A DNA stretch of 64,000 nucleotides from Cryptomeria japonica (GCF_030272615.1 NC_081406.1:395212439-395276438); one strand, 5' to 3'; counted from the first letter of the stretch, positions 1 to 11,104 are shown. Program-made: numbers and translations. Notes: generated by a model from the letters alone, not told the origin.

Positions 1-600
1 TAGTCGGGATTTTAAAACCTGAAATTGAAGGAAAGACATAGCAAATGAACCCAAAATTTGATGAAATTTGAAACATAGTTCGAGGATGGACTAGGGATAA
101 GCCAGTCCAAGGATTAGTTGAAATTTGGCCTCGAGAAGCATGCCATAGAGTAAAATCCTCAACTTGTAGTGACTGTTCTGAAACCCGAAATTGCACAGAA
201 AGCTAGGAAAAGGAAGACCAAAACTCACCCAAACATAGACAATGATGGCAAAGACACCCCCTAATGATTTGACACTATCAAATGTGAGTTTTGTACCTCG
301 TAAAATGTGACTTGGAGACAAAAATGATACTTTTTAGGCAAAAATTTGTAGGGGTTATCACATTTTTGAGAATCCAAAAATGAGGACAACAGGCATGATG
401 AAGATGGAATTTCTTGGGAATGTGCAAAGTGTTTAGCAGAATGAGCTAAGGGTTTGACTTTCTATCAGATTGAGTTGTTGTGATGAGTTACGCTCACTCA
501 ACAGTTGATATTGATTTTTAATTGATTGTAATGATCTATATGATGATCTTTAATAACTTGTAAATATTTGTTATGATCTATGATGTAAGTCTTAGGGTTT
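1..600. other. Left-edge sequence, possibly U3 of the A1 LTR
   Basis: No supported gene. The A2 LTRs are about 1,434-1,442 bp. If A1 had an LTR of that length it would start just left of this window, so this stretch may be diverged U3. A short similarity to the A2 LTR is visible near 400-430 (a TTTCTTG...GAATGTG block), but most of the stretch does not line up by eye. Confidence 0.3.
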
Positions 601-1370
601 TGTAATTGACAAAGTTGTAAAGGTTATTTAGGTTAGTATAGTTGATGTTTGTTGTGTTGGTAGTTTTGAGAATTGTGTGAAGCTGAACCAAGGTGTGAGA
701 GATCTGCTAGAGTATTGCAGATTTGATGTATAATTGGATCTGATCAAGCAAGCAATTAAGTGCTATACCCGAATAATTCACTATTATTCTCTAAAAATTG
801 CAGCAATTAAAATCCTTTAACCGTGTAGGTCCTAACAGGCCTTACATTTTAAATCCATTAACTGGGTAGCTCAACATCTAAGTTAAATCCTCTTGCGAGG
901 TTGATCCTAACAGGTCATAGCTCCTAACAGGGCTCATTATCCAAATCTCTTAACCATGTGACTCCTAATAGGGTCTACTCCTAACAGGGCATCATTGTAA
1001 GATTCTAACCGGGCTTGGCTCCTAATAGGGCGCATTCTGAAAGAGTGAAAATATTTGTGGGTACCAATTCCCACCATGGTTTTTCCCTATTTGGGTATCC
1101 ACATGAAAATCATGGTGTTCATATGGTGAATGTTCTTATGTGTTGTTATGTTTATTTTTCAGTTAATGGATGGTAAATAAACACTTAATGTCCAGACATG
1201 ATAAATCAGTTTAGCAGATGATTATCAGTGATTATCGGTACTGGTAAAGAGTTTATTACTAGTTTATAATTGATTTGATGAGGTTTTAGAAGGTTAAGTT
1301 TTAAGTTTGAAATTGTTATTAATATTGATTCACCCCCTCTTAGTATTAACCATATCCTCTAAGATGAACA
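600..1370 (+). repeat. 5' LTR (right part) of Copia element A1
   Basis: The right edge is well defined: the sequence ends in AACA at 1370, two bases before an initiator-Met tRNA primer site. Just inside the end is the C-rich box TTCACCCCCTCTTAGT (about 1329-1344), also present in the A2, B and C LTRs. A module with CCCACCATGGTTTTTCCC is at about 1070-1090, and an array of CCTAACAGGG-like repeats is at 815-1030. The left limit cannot be fixed and may lie outside the window. Confidence 0.7.
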
Positions 1371-1372
1371 AT

Positions 1373-1384
1373 TGGTATCAGAGC
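1373..1384 (+). other. Primer binding site of A1
   Basis: TGGTATCAGAGC, complementary to the 3' end of plant initiator-Met tRNA, two bases after the LTR end. It marks the start of minus-strand DNA synthesis and gives the element its plus orientation. Confidence 0.9.
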
Positions 1385-1440
1385 ATTGGTCCTTTGTGTG
1401 CAGAAAGCCTAACAACTTGAGGGAAAGATCCTGAAGAAAG

Positions 1441-2489
1441 ATGATGAAGAAGGAGGGTCCTAAGTTTGCCAAGGATAACTATCGGATATGGAAAGACTGG
1501 ATGAAGATATACATTAAAGGATTGGGTTCTCATGAGTATTGGAATCATGTGGTAAACAAGTATGTTGCTCCTACTACCAGCCTCTGGACACCGGATGAGA
1601 TTAAAGCACAACAAGAAAACATTCAAGCCTTGGAAGCAATTGTAAGTACCTTATCTAATTTTGAGTATATAGATCTTCATGGATTCGAAACTGCAGCTGA
1701 GGTATGAGAGAAATTAGAATTGATTTATGGAGGAGATGAACATGTTCAAAGAGGAAAGGAAGAAAGTCTAAGAGGCAAATTTGATGACATGAAAATGGTT
1801 GATGGTGAGAACATTGCACAATATGGTGAAAGGATTAAAGAATTTGTAGGTGGTATTAAGAGTTCCAGAGGTAAGATTGATAATGATATTGTATGTTTTT
1901 AGTAAAATGCTTAGAACTCTCCTACCATAGTATGCTATTAGAGTTTCTGCAGTTCAAGAACTTAGATCTATTTCTAAAGATAAATTCAATGTTGATTCTC
2001 TCATTGGAAAGTTGACTGCATTTGAATTAAATAGTTTTGACAATAGTATTTCAAAACCATCTGAATCTACTTTTAAAGCTTATGTTACCGATACATCTGT
2101 TAGGAAAGGAAAGGATATTTGTCATGATCATGATTGTAGGTCAAGTCATGGCGGTAGAAGAACTGGGGATGATAATGAAGATCATCTAATGGAACTTGAG
2201 GTATTGTTGGCTAAGAGGTTTCATAGAGGCACTGATAAGTATAAAGGTAAATTACCCTTGAAATGTTTCTCTTGCAATAAAATTGGATAATTGTTGCTAA
2301 CTATCCTAACATAGATAAGAAAGAGAAGTTCAGAAAAATTAAAGGAAAAGGACATAAACATTTATATGTTACAGTGGATGAAGATGTGACTGATGAAGAA
2401 TCACAAGAAGATGACAATGAGGAGATAGTGTTTGTTGATGTGAAGGATTATTTGACTGATGAAAAGGCATTGGTGTCTCACATGAATAG
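1441..2489 (+). pseudogene. gag: Copia gag of A1, broken and truncated
   Basis: Retrotransposon capsid protein relic. The start at 1441 (MMKKEGPKFAKDNYRIW) matches the A2 gag at 41478 almost residue for residue, including the KDNYRIW segment and the DEHV...EESLRGKFDDM stretch typical of UBN2-type gag. In-frame decay includes a TGA at about 1706 and a frameshift near 1900. A zinc knuckle begins at about 2260 (KCFSCNKIG), but its downstream His and Cys are lost. The acidic stretch that precedes the protease is present to about 2480. Sequence similarity to A2 stops at about 2489, just before the protease DSG motif, where a family-B LTR begins. Integrase, RT and RNase H of A1 are absent from the window. 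Confidence 0.85.
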
Positions 2490-2712
2490 TTTTGGCCATT
2501 TGGAGGAATTGATTATGTGTTGTATTGATGTCAAGACTAGTTGTTTTGACAGCTTTACCGATATCCTTCTAGCCTCGATAAGTTATTTGGTTTCTAGTTG
2601 GAATAGATCATGATGATCCAGTATACTCTGGTATGTTTTGACTTATGGAATTGGCTTAGATCTTCTATTCATGCTACTCAGATTCATGTTCAATCTATTG
2701 GTTCTGATTTCT
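2490..2712 (+). repeat. Truncated family-B LTR (first ~220 bp), forward
   Basis: Matches the first ~220 bases of the B1 LTRs (25871 and 31738), including GGAATTGATTATGTGTTG near the start and the ACTCTGGTATG block. It begins where A1 gag stops, so it looks like an insertion into A1. It ends abruptly at an inverted full LTR of the same family. The rest of this copy is not seen. Confidence 0.75.
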
Positions 2713-3931
2713 GTTAGACAGTTCAGATGACCAGAAGACAACTAAGAGGGGGGGTGAATCAGTTGTCATAAATAACCGGAAGTATTAGAAATTTAAAACA
2801 ATAATACCAAAACCCAAAACAATAATACCGAAATAGCAGTTAATCCAATTAAGCATAAACAATAATAACAGAATAAAAGCCATCCACACAACACCAAGAT
2901 TTGTATGTGTAAAACCCGTAAAGGGAAAAACCACAGTGGGAAGCCTACCCACAGTCAGATAATACTTCTGCAATAAGTATATGAATTTAAAATGAAGGGG
3001 CCTGCACATGTAGGAAGGACAACAACCTAGACCACACCACTCATCACAAAAGGAGTCTCACTGACTACATACAAATTCAGCCTACAATCTAGAGAAGTGA
3101 TGAACTGCAAAAGATAGCATATCCTATGCCTGAGTACAGTTTTGGTTAAGCTCAATACCAGAGGACTAAATCCTCTTACAAACCCAATTCGATCTCCAAT
3201 GATCGACCAAATCCTTTGCCTGAATGATATTATATTATTCGCATATTACATTCCTTGACCATGACCTCTTAAAATTACCATGATGATCTACAATGAGATC
3301 TTACATCTTATTTATACAAACCCTCAACCATAAACAATCAGATCAGCCTCCAAACAATAAACCAATTACATAATTACAAACCATGTCAGCCTTAGTTCAA
3401 AACAAATAATATCCAACACATAAGACATACCAGAAATACAACAATATGTCTTATCCACATGTTACATTAATGTCGGTCCATAACCTAGATCAACCGAGAC
3501 CAAGTATAGGTCCACATGCTTCAACAATGATCTCTAAACACCAAGTCTCAAACACAATCACCAATAGCATCCTGAAACTCCATCAAAAGCTACACCAACA
3601 CCAATTATCCAATGCATCAAAGATCTCCACCAAAACCTCTGTCGGTGAAACCCTTGCCAGAACCAGAAACCAATCTCCTAAGTAAGCAGGATAGCATCCA
3701 ATCACCAAACCAAAACCAACTGATCAAATATAAGTATAAGCATTATGAAAAAACCAATTCCATCACTAGATTATACTAGAGTCAACCGGATCATGCCAAA
3801 TCCAAGTTAACCAAAAACTACTCAACCTACTGGGACCAAAAGTGTGTCGTTAAAGCATCCAAATAGCTAGTGTTGACATCAATGACAAAACATCAATGAA
3901 ACATATAATCAATTCCACCAAATGGACAACA
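2713..3931 (-). repeat. 3' LTR of B2
   Basis: Inverted LTR of about 1,219 bp with TG...CA ends: plus-strand TGTTAGAC at 2713 and GGACAACA ending at 3931. Near the left end is the complement of the C-rich box (about 2745-2763, AGAGGGGGGGTGAATCA). Its right end abuts a polypurine tract. Confidence 0.9.
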
Positions 3932-3945
3932 ATATCCCCCTTTAT
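3932..3945 (-). other. Polypurine tract of B2
   Basis: Plus-strand ATATCCCCCTTTAT, on the minus strand an A/G tract directly before the LTR start. A second tract (complement of CTCCCCCTTTGACATC) lies about 180 bp further in, at 4118-4135. Confidence 0.75.
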
Positions 3946-4287
3946 CATTGATGGCAACACTAGATGTGAAAAACATCTAAGTACCAAGAAATGCCAAACA
4001 ATTCTCCCCCTGTGGAAGACAACCAACAATCTCCTGCATATAGCTCTGGATATCAATGTCTCTCCCTCTTTGAATAATATCTCTATAATTTTTTTAATTT
4101 CTTTTTCACATCACTATCTCTCCCCCTTTGACATCAATGCCAGAAATTTGACAAAAATATCAAAGCAAAAACATAAGCCTCTGAATCTCAGAGTTGACTA
4201 CTCCCCCTGAGTAGTAGCATCCCACAACAATGTCGGATGAATAGTAACTCTGATAATGTATGCTCGACTGATGCCAAACCACATCAA

Positions 4288-5929
4288 TCAAGTCTCTATC
4301 AAAGGGGTAGAAACCCCCAATCTATCTCTCTGGTACTCAAATGATTCCTTGGATAAAGGTTTAGTGAAAATATCTGCAATCTGTTCTTTAGTGTTCATAT
4401 AAACCAGTTTAACTTCATTTGCTTCCACCTTCTCCTTCAAAAAGTTATACTTGATAGATATGTGTTTTGTCTTAGAATGAAATACCGGATTCTTTGATAT
4501 ATCAATAGTAGCAGAGTTATCACAGTGAATAACTACCGGTGCATCACAATCCACCTTTATATCCTTCAACATTTGCTTCATCCATAAAACTTGTGTACAA
4601 TTAGTAGCAGCAACAACATACTCATCTTCAGTAGTAGATAAAGAAGTACATGATTGTTTCTTGCTAATCCATGAAACCAACTTCTTTCCAAGAAAGAAAG
4701 CTCCATCAGAAGTACTTTTTCGATCGTCAACATCTTGAGCCCAATCAACATCTGTATGTGCACATAAAGTAAAGTTGTCATCCTTAGGATACCACAAACC
4801 ATATTTTGATGTACCTTGCAAGTATCTAAAAATCCTTTTTACTGCCATCTCATGATTTTCTCTAGGATCACTCTGAAATCTTGAAACAATACAAACAACA
4901 TTCATAATGTCAAGCCTAGTCTGAGTCAAATAAAGTAGACCTCCAATCATAGATTTTTATCTTGTAGGATTTATCAGTGCAGAAACATCTTTCCTTGTCA
5001 ATTTCTCACTTGTAACCATAGGTGTACTTACCAGTTTAGAATCTCCCATACTAAATTTTTTTCAACAATTCCTTAGCATATTTAGTTTGACAGATAAAAA
5101 TACCTTTGTCAGTCTGAGTAATCTGCAAACCTAAGAAAAATTCCATCTCACCAATCATAGACATCTCAAATTCTTTTTCCATGTTCTTAGAAAATTATAT
5201 GCATAATTTATCTTCACCTCCAAAAATAATATCATCAACAAATACTTCAACAATCAGTATATCATCATCAGTGATTTTATAATATAAATTATTTTCAGCA
5301 CTACCCTTAGTAAAACCAAGCTTCAAAAGATATTTATCCAACCTTGCATACCAAGCTCTAGGTTCTTGTTTCAGTCCATATAAATCTTTCCTTAACCTGT
5401 AGACCATATCAGTATCATATGATAGTGAAAAACCATCAGTTTTCTCAATATAAACTCCCTCATTAAGATCCCCATTCAAGAATGCACATTTAACATCCTT
5501 CTGATAAACCTTGTATTTTTTATATGCAACATAGGCAAGAAATAATCTTATAGCTTCAATCCTAGCTACCGATGCAAAAGTTTCTCCATAATCAATTCCT
5601 TCCTTCTGAGAATATCCTTTACAAACCAATCTGGGCTTATTCCTTATAACTTGACCATCCTCATTCAATTTATTCCTAAAAACCCATTTAGTTCCAATAA
5701 CATTTTTATTTTTAGGCCAGGGAACCAAAGTCCAAGTGTTATTTTTCTCAATTAGATCTAATTCTTCTTCCATAAATTTTAACCAAAATTCATCTTTACA
5801 TGCCTCAATTACTGATACCGGTTCAACTTGCAAAATTAAACATACCTCATTAGTTGCCAGTCTTCTTCTTGTAATCACTCCGTTTCTCTTATCCCAGATG
5901 ATTTGATCTTTAGAATGTTTCAGTCTCAC
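4288..5929 (-). pseudogene. pol: Copia reverse transcriptase and RNase H of B2
   Basis: The minus-strand frame 5929-5195 carries the RT start ([19 protein letters not shown], then the [15 protein letters not shown] block) and the catalytic FVDDIIFGG near its end. After frame breaks at 4950-5190, the frame 4950-4288 carries the RT C-terminus (DPRENHEMAVKRIFRYLQGT) and RNase H (HTDVDWA, DRKSTSDGAFFLG, HCDNSA, and the DIFTKPL end motif). The polyprotein stop is at about 4288. Residue-level agreement with B1 is high throughout. Confidence 0.9.
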
Positions 5930-6022
5930 ATACCTAGGAGTCTTCTGACTCTCTGTTCCTCTTCCCTGTTCTTCAGTTACTGTAGCATTCTCTGATGTTG
6001 CCAGAGTAACCAGTTCAACTCT

Positions 6023-6985
6023 TTATTCCGATAAAGGTTCTACCAATTCAAATATAATCATTTCCACTATTGGTTCCTTCTCATAAATTCTGATTTGACT
6101 TTTTCTCAGCTCATCTACTTTGACATTAGAACTCTCCACTATTTTTTGCAATCTCTTGTTATAACATCTATATGCTTTTATTTCATTAGAATAACCAAGA
6201 AATATGCCTTCATCACTTCTAGGATTAAATTTCCCAATATTATCATCTCTCTTGATATAACATTTACTACCAAAAATTTTGAAATACTTAACTATAGGTG
6301 TATTGCCAAACCATAATTCATAAGGTGTCTTACCAGTTTCTCCTTTGATATGTACTTTGTTGAATGTGTAAACCATTGTTCTCACTGCTTCTCTCCAGTA
6401 TATATGAGGTAGATTAGCTTCCATCATCATTTTTCTAGAAACATCCAAGATAGATCTATTTTTCCTTTCCACAACTCGATTCTGCTGAGGTGTCTTAAGA
6501 GCAGAAAATTGTCTTCTTATACCATGCTTGTCACAAAAGTTATTAAACTCACTGGATATGAATTCTCCACTATGATTTGATCTCAAACATTTAATCTTGA
6601 ATCCTGTCTTAGTTTCCACTTTAGCTTTAAATATTTTAAAATTTTCAAATGCTTCATATTTTTCTTTCAAAATGTAACCCACATCATTCTAGAATAATCA
6701 TCAATGATTAGCATGAAATATCTATCACCATGAAAAATTTTAACTCTAGTAGGGCCACATAAATCAGTATGAGTAAGATCAAGAACATCATTTTATTTAT
6801 CTTGTATACTCCTAAAAGAGGTTTTGACTTGTTTACCCATTTGACATTCTTTACATACCGGATTATAGGGCTTCATAATATTAGGTATATCTCTAACAGC
6901 CTTAGTTGAACTAATCTTCACATTGCAATCAAAATTCACATGAAACAACCTTTTATGCCATAAACAACTCTCATCAAAGATAATT
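6023..6985 (-). pseudogene. pol: Copia integrase and pre-integrase of B2, truncated
   Basis: Frame 6682-6023 holds the integrase core second half (KIKCLRSNHSGEFISSEF, then QQNRVVERKN) and the C-terminal block (GKTPYELWFGNTPIVKYFKIFG...DEGIFLGYS). Positions 6690-6985 carry the first half of the core and the CKECQMGKQ pre-integrase motif in broken frames. The second catalytic acidic residue, Asp in the A2 copy, reads Asn here. Similarity ends at about 6985. Confidence 0.88.
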
Positions 6986-7845
6986 TTGAATATGATATGG
7001 TAGAGGCACTAAAATTTCAATTGATGGTGAATCTATAAGTTGTGAAGAAAGACAAGAAGTTGATATTCAAATTTGGACAATTGATTTTGGGATTGTTTTT
7101 TAATTTCCCAAACTATTTCTCTTGTATTGGAGATTTTCAATGGATTGAAGGTACCCCTGCACTACTTCAGATGAAGAACATCATCAAGATGCTGAAGAAC
7201 AAGTTTGATAATATTTCTTGGGGTTACTTCAAGGAGTTTGAAAAGAAAATGCATGGTAGAGAGCGTAAACTGGCATAAGTAGTTGACTGGTATGAGAAAA
7301 CAATTTGTTCCATGGTAGATATAGATACATGTATGATGGAAGAAGTTATCCCTAGAACCACATAGGTATTACCTATGGGATATGAGGTAGACAATGATCT
7401 ACTTAATCCTTATGCTTATCATCTGTTAGAGCAACTAGTGGATACCACTACAAAGAGATTTGGGACATATAAAGAAAAATCACAAGGCCACTCTGAGTTG
7501 CAGAGACTAGTGATTGCAAAGAAAATAAGGAAGGAGGTAGAAGAATTCGTTGAGAAAGAAGGATTTACAAAAGAGCAGATAGTAGCAATTAGGGAAAAGC
7601 ACGCAATGGAGCAAGGTGAAGCATCTAGTGTACCTACTGGTACCCCTACCAGTACCCCTATTGGTAAGACTAGAACTGCAAAAGCCAAAGCAACAAAAAA
7701 GAAGATGGAAGAAGACAAACCAGCTGAATCACAAAGAGGTAAACCATCTAAAATTCAGTTCCAAAGAAAGAAGAAAATTGTTGATCCACTTGCTACACCA
7801 ATACAAACCAGAAAGAGGAAGAAGCAACAAGCTTACAAACCATGA
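6986..7845 (+). pseudogene. Fragment of a non-pol retrotransposon ORF related to that of element C
   Basis: Function unknown. Two frames (7042-7278 and 7375-7845) align in order with the large ORF of element C at about 15310-16080. KKDKKLIFKFGQLILGLFF corresponds to KGDKKGTFCFGNLLVCLML, and PMGYEVDNDLL to EMGYEVDLHVF after a matching PRT. The C-terminal part is strongly basic (KAKATKKK, RKRKKQQ), as in C. It is much more diverged than two copies of one family would be, so it probably comes from a sister family. Both sides are cut: inverted B2 on the left, inverted Gypsy D2 on the right. Confidence 0.6.
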
Positions 7846-7849
7846 ATTG

Positions 7850-8896
7850 ATGAAGACTCTTTTTAACATAAGGGATTCTCCCTGCTCCAGTTCCAACACA
7901 TTCTCATTGGTAAATCCTCATTTGCCACACAGTTTCTTACCATCCCTAGCTTGCACTCAAAAGATCTATGTCTGGTTTGTCCACACTTAAAACATATGCC
8001 CAAAAATTCTTTACTTCTATTACCACTCCCCTTTCTCTATGTATTTTGATCTAATTGTTTATTCCACTTAGGTTTTGATTCTTCTTCAATATTATACCTC
8101 TCTATACTATCACTCATTTGCTCTTTATATCTCTCCTTTCCTCTAGAGTTATTTTTTTGTCTTCTTTTCACTTTATCCTCAACCTTCAAAGCATATTGGT
8201 AAGCCTCCTCAACTATGGAGTCTTCAACATACTCATCTCATCTTGAATGTTAATTGCAAGTCCATCTATGTACCTGGCCACCTTATCTCTATCCATCTCT
8301 CTATGTCTAGATCTTATCATTACCTTGAAGGATTCCTTGGTATACTCTTTCACAGTAATGTTTCTCTGCTTCAATTTCTGCAACTTCTTGAAAAAATCCA
8401 ACTCACAGTCTCCCAGAATGAATTTAGACTTCAATCTTGCTACCATCTACCTCCACGAAGTGATTTTCATTTCAACATTCTCAACTCTATCTCTCTGCAA
8501 CTCCTTCAACCATAAAGAAACATGCCCTTTCAACTTATTATGTGCCAAATGAACTCTCTGTGGGTCCTTAATGTCCTCAAACTCAAAGTATTCCTCTAGC
8601 TCTCTGATCCAATCGATCAGATCTTCTAGATTCAGTGTTTTGGAAAAGTTTGAAACCTCCACTTTATGAACTTTACTCAGATGTGCCACCACTCAAAGAA
8701 ATATTTCTTCTCTTTCATCTTCTGGTCCTTCAGCCTCCTCAACCTCGAATTCCTCTCTAGCCTCTTCATACTCATCCTTAGATAAAGGATTCTTCTACAA
8801 ACCAGCTAATGCATTTTGGATCTCATTCCTCATCTCATTTTGGAAATCCTCCATCATCTTCTCTACCCTCCAAGGGTTCATCCTTCATGGTGTCAT
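7850..8896 (-). pseudogene. gag: Gypsy-type gag of D2
   Basis: Broken capsid frame on the minus strand. The start codon at 8896 is placed by alignment with the D1 gag start at 11105. Segments 8692-8447 (NLEDLIDWIRELEEYFEFED) and 8446-8213 (MVARLKSKFILGD...VKEYTKESFKVM) match the Retrotrans_gag fold (LIDWIxELEEYFE, then EYTxEF). A CCHC zinc knuckle (CFKCGQTRHRSFEC) is readable on the complement of about 7955-8000. Several stops and a frame change separate the parts. Confidence 0.85.
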
Positions 8897-9047
8897 CTCC
8901 TCATTGGCTCCAATGCAACTGCCTCAACTTGGCGATCTGACTACAAGTTTCAATTGCCTCACACTCGGTGATCTATTGAACATGCTTGTAGCCTACCTCA
9001 GCTCAGTGATCTGTTCACCCAAAGGAATGCCTCAAGGTTCACAACCA

Positions 9048-9059
9048 GCTCTGATACCA
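9048..9059 (-). other. Primer binding site of D2
   Basis: Plus-strand GCTCTGATACCA, the reverse complement of TGGTATCAGAGC, next to the LTR edge at 9062. It shows the element reads leftwards. Confidence 0.85.
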
Positions 9060-9061
9060 CT

Positions 9062-9862
9062 TGGTGCAACCATGGTCCAGTGGGTTCTCAAAGAGAACAG
9101 AGAAAATCATGCAGCAAGAGTAACACAAAGGAAGAAACAATAAAACAAAGATAAAATGCAAAATCAGATATCCACATCATCATATATTCATCATAGAACA
9201 TCTAGTTACATGCAGGATAACATGCCCAAATATAAACTATATCCCAGATTACAATCCATCCGGACCTCCTAGAAGTACCCAGATTACAATCTATGAATCT
9301 CGATCATCTTACTACTTCACTCTCCTACTAAGGATCACATATAACAATATATATACCATCCAAAACATATATGAGTCAGCCACAAAAGATTACATTTACC
9401 AAGGAAGGAAAATGAAACATGTAAAATAAGTCGGCCCAAAAACGCAAAGATCTCCTCTGCCAAGAATGCAAATGAAATGTGGACCACCAAGGAAGGTCGG
9501 CCAAGGACTCAAGAACATTGAGCAAGGCGCCAAATAGATCCGCAAGCCAAGAAATTTCTCTGCATGAGAACAAATAACCAACTAGCCATTAAGCACAAGA
9601 ACTGCCTCGAGAACCAAGAACAACTAGTCTGAAAGCAATAACTCACTAGAAAAGAATAAAAATGGACTAAAAATATAGAATGACGATCAAGAAAAAGCCT
9701 AGAAACTAGAAATTTGATCCGCAATGAAAAAAGAACCAACTACCAGAACACACTGAAAGAACACAAAAACTGCAACACTGAACTGAACAAGAACAAAACT
9801 AAAAGGAATTTTTTTTTTGGTTGATGCAAGATTTCTCATAGACCGGGGATGCTCTTGCATCA
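9062..9862 (-). repeat. 5' LTR of D2
   Basis: About 801 bp, inverted relative to the D1 LTRs at 10090 and 19662. On the minus strand it begins TGATGCAAGAGCATCCCCGG and ends TTGCACCA. The complement of a TATATATA-type box is at about 9346-9356, matching the D1 LTR TATA box. Confidence 0.85.
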
Positions 9863-10089
9863 AGAAGAACCTAGAGTAAGGGCTAGGATTGATTATTTTC
9901 ATATATTCAAACACTTGACAATTATGGATAAGGATAAACATATTAGAGATCTTAATGATTGGAAAAGTGAATTCAGTCAAATGGTGCCCAAAATTCTTTC
10001 CCACATGCAATAAGAGAAAGAGATTGTTGTTTAGAGTGTTTAACTTCTTTCTGGATAGAATAGTCACCCTAGAAAATGGGTACACAAGG
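9863..10089 (+). other. Pre-insertion DNA between D2 and D1, with part of a split ORF (9955-10089)
   Basis: This stretch was contiguous with 20491 onward before D1 inserted, as the CAAGG duplication shows (10085-10089 and 20486-20490). An open frame from ATG 9955 runs to 10089 and continues in frame at 20491 until a TAG at 20626, 90 codons in all. The two parts read ...LENGYTR and FISEVRVVTNKRWKDH.... I do not recognise the protein. It may be the last exon of a dead gene or chance. Confidence 0.35.
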
Positions 10090-10913
10090 TGATGCAGGAG
10101 TATCCCCCGTCTATGAGCAATCTTGCATCGACCAAAAATATTTCCTTTCAATTTAGTTCTTATTCAGTTCAGTGTGCAGTTTTTTGTGTTCCTACCAGTA
10201 GGTGCCGGTCATTGCTTGCTTTTCATTGCAGATCCTATTTTTGGTATCTAGGCTGGTTTATGTGCTTAATTCCATATTTTCAGTCCATTTGGATTCTTTT
10301 CTGGCTATTTATCGCTCCTGGTTTGACTATTTCTTGGTTTTGGGACAGTTCTTCTACTTACCAGTTGGTTTTCCTTCATTTCTGGAGCGGTTTCTTGGCA
10401 TGTGGATCTATTTGGGATCTTGTTCGATGTTCTTTGGCATGTGGCCAACCTTCCTGTTGATCCACACTTCTTGGTTGTCATTTTCCAGAGGAATCTCTTT
10501 CATTTTTAGGGTCAACCTAGCTACACGTTTCATTTTCCTGTATTGGTAAATGTAATCTTTTGTGGTTGATTCGAATATGTTCTGGAGGGTATATATAGGG
10601 TATTATGTAATCATTTGTAGGGGAGAGGTATTAGAAATCAAAATAAAGATTTAGATTGGTGTTTAGTGATCCAGTTGACTCTGAAGGTTCTGGATGGATG
10701 GTATCTAGCTTTTAGCCTGCATGTAACCAGTTAACTACCGAATGTTCTATGATGACTATATGATGATAATTGTTTGGTTGTCTGAGGTTCTAGGACAATA
10801 ATATAATACGTTTTTTTAATCTTGTTATATTTTATTATTGTTTTCATTGTGTTACTCTTTCTGCATAAGTTGGGCAGTTCTCTTTTGAGGGTTTGTCAGT
10901 TATGGTTGCATCA
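10090..10913 (+). repeat. 5' LTR of D1
   Basis: 824 bp, TGATGCAGGAG...GCATCA. The likely promoter is GGTATATATAGGG at 10588-10600. Same length as the 3' LTR. Confidence 0.9.
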
Positions 10914-10915
10914 AA

Positions 10916-10926
10916 TGGTATCAGAG
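10916..10926 (+). other. Primer binding site of D1
   Basis: TGGTATCAGAG two bases after the LTR end; initiator-Met tRNA type. Confidence 0.85.
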
Positions 10927-11104
10927 TTGGTTATGAACTCGTTGGTGCAAGAGTTGTTTGTGAACCTTGAGGCATTCATTTGGATGGACAGATTGCCGAT
11001 TGGAGGCAAGTTGCGTGTGTGTTCAATAGATCACCAAGTGAGAGGCAATTGAAACCGGTAGTCAGATCACCGAGTTGAGACAGTTCACCAAAGAAGAAGA
11101 GGAG

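Larger units (their letters stand above)
2713..6985 (-). mobile_element. Copia element B2, minus strand, 5' part lost
   Basis: Family-B Sirevirus-like Copia element in reverse orientation. From left to right: 3' LTR, polypurine tracts, RNase H, RT, integrase and the region before the integrase, the reverse of gag-PR-INT-RT-RH. Similarity to B1 ends at about 6985, inside the pre-integrase region, so gag, protease, primer site and 5' LTR are missing. It starts inside the forward B LTR fragment. No target duplication can be tested because the other end is lost. Confidence 0.85.
7846..9862 (-). mobile_element. Gypsy-type element D2, minus strand, truncated
   Basis: Same family as D1. It carries the 5' LTR (9062-9862), a primer site and gag down to just past the zinc knuckle. 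Similarity to D1 stops at about 7846, so protease and 3' LTR are lost. Confidence 0.82.

Noticed and set aside
820-1030. Direct repeats resembling a CRISPR array
   Set aside because: Units are ~10 bp and degenerate, there are no uniform spacers, and the array lies in a plant LTR.
7419-7718. Minus-strand 99-codon frame
   Set aside because: Shadow of the plus-strand Lys-rich ORF fragment; Ser/Phe/Val composition is what the complement of Lys/Glu codons gives.
10089-10549. Hydrophobic open frames of 115-123 codons that could suggest a membrane or envelope protein
   Set aside because: They lie wholly inside the D1 5' LTR; similar frames on the complement of 9376-9739 lie in the D2 LTR. LTR sequence, not a gene.
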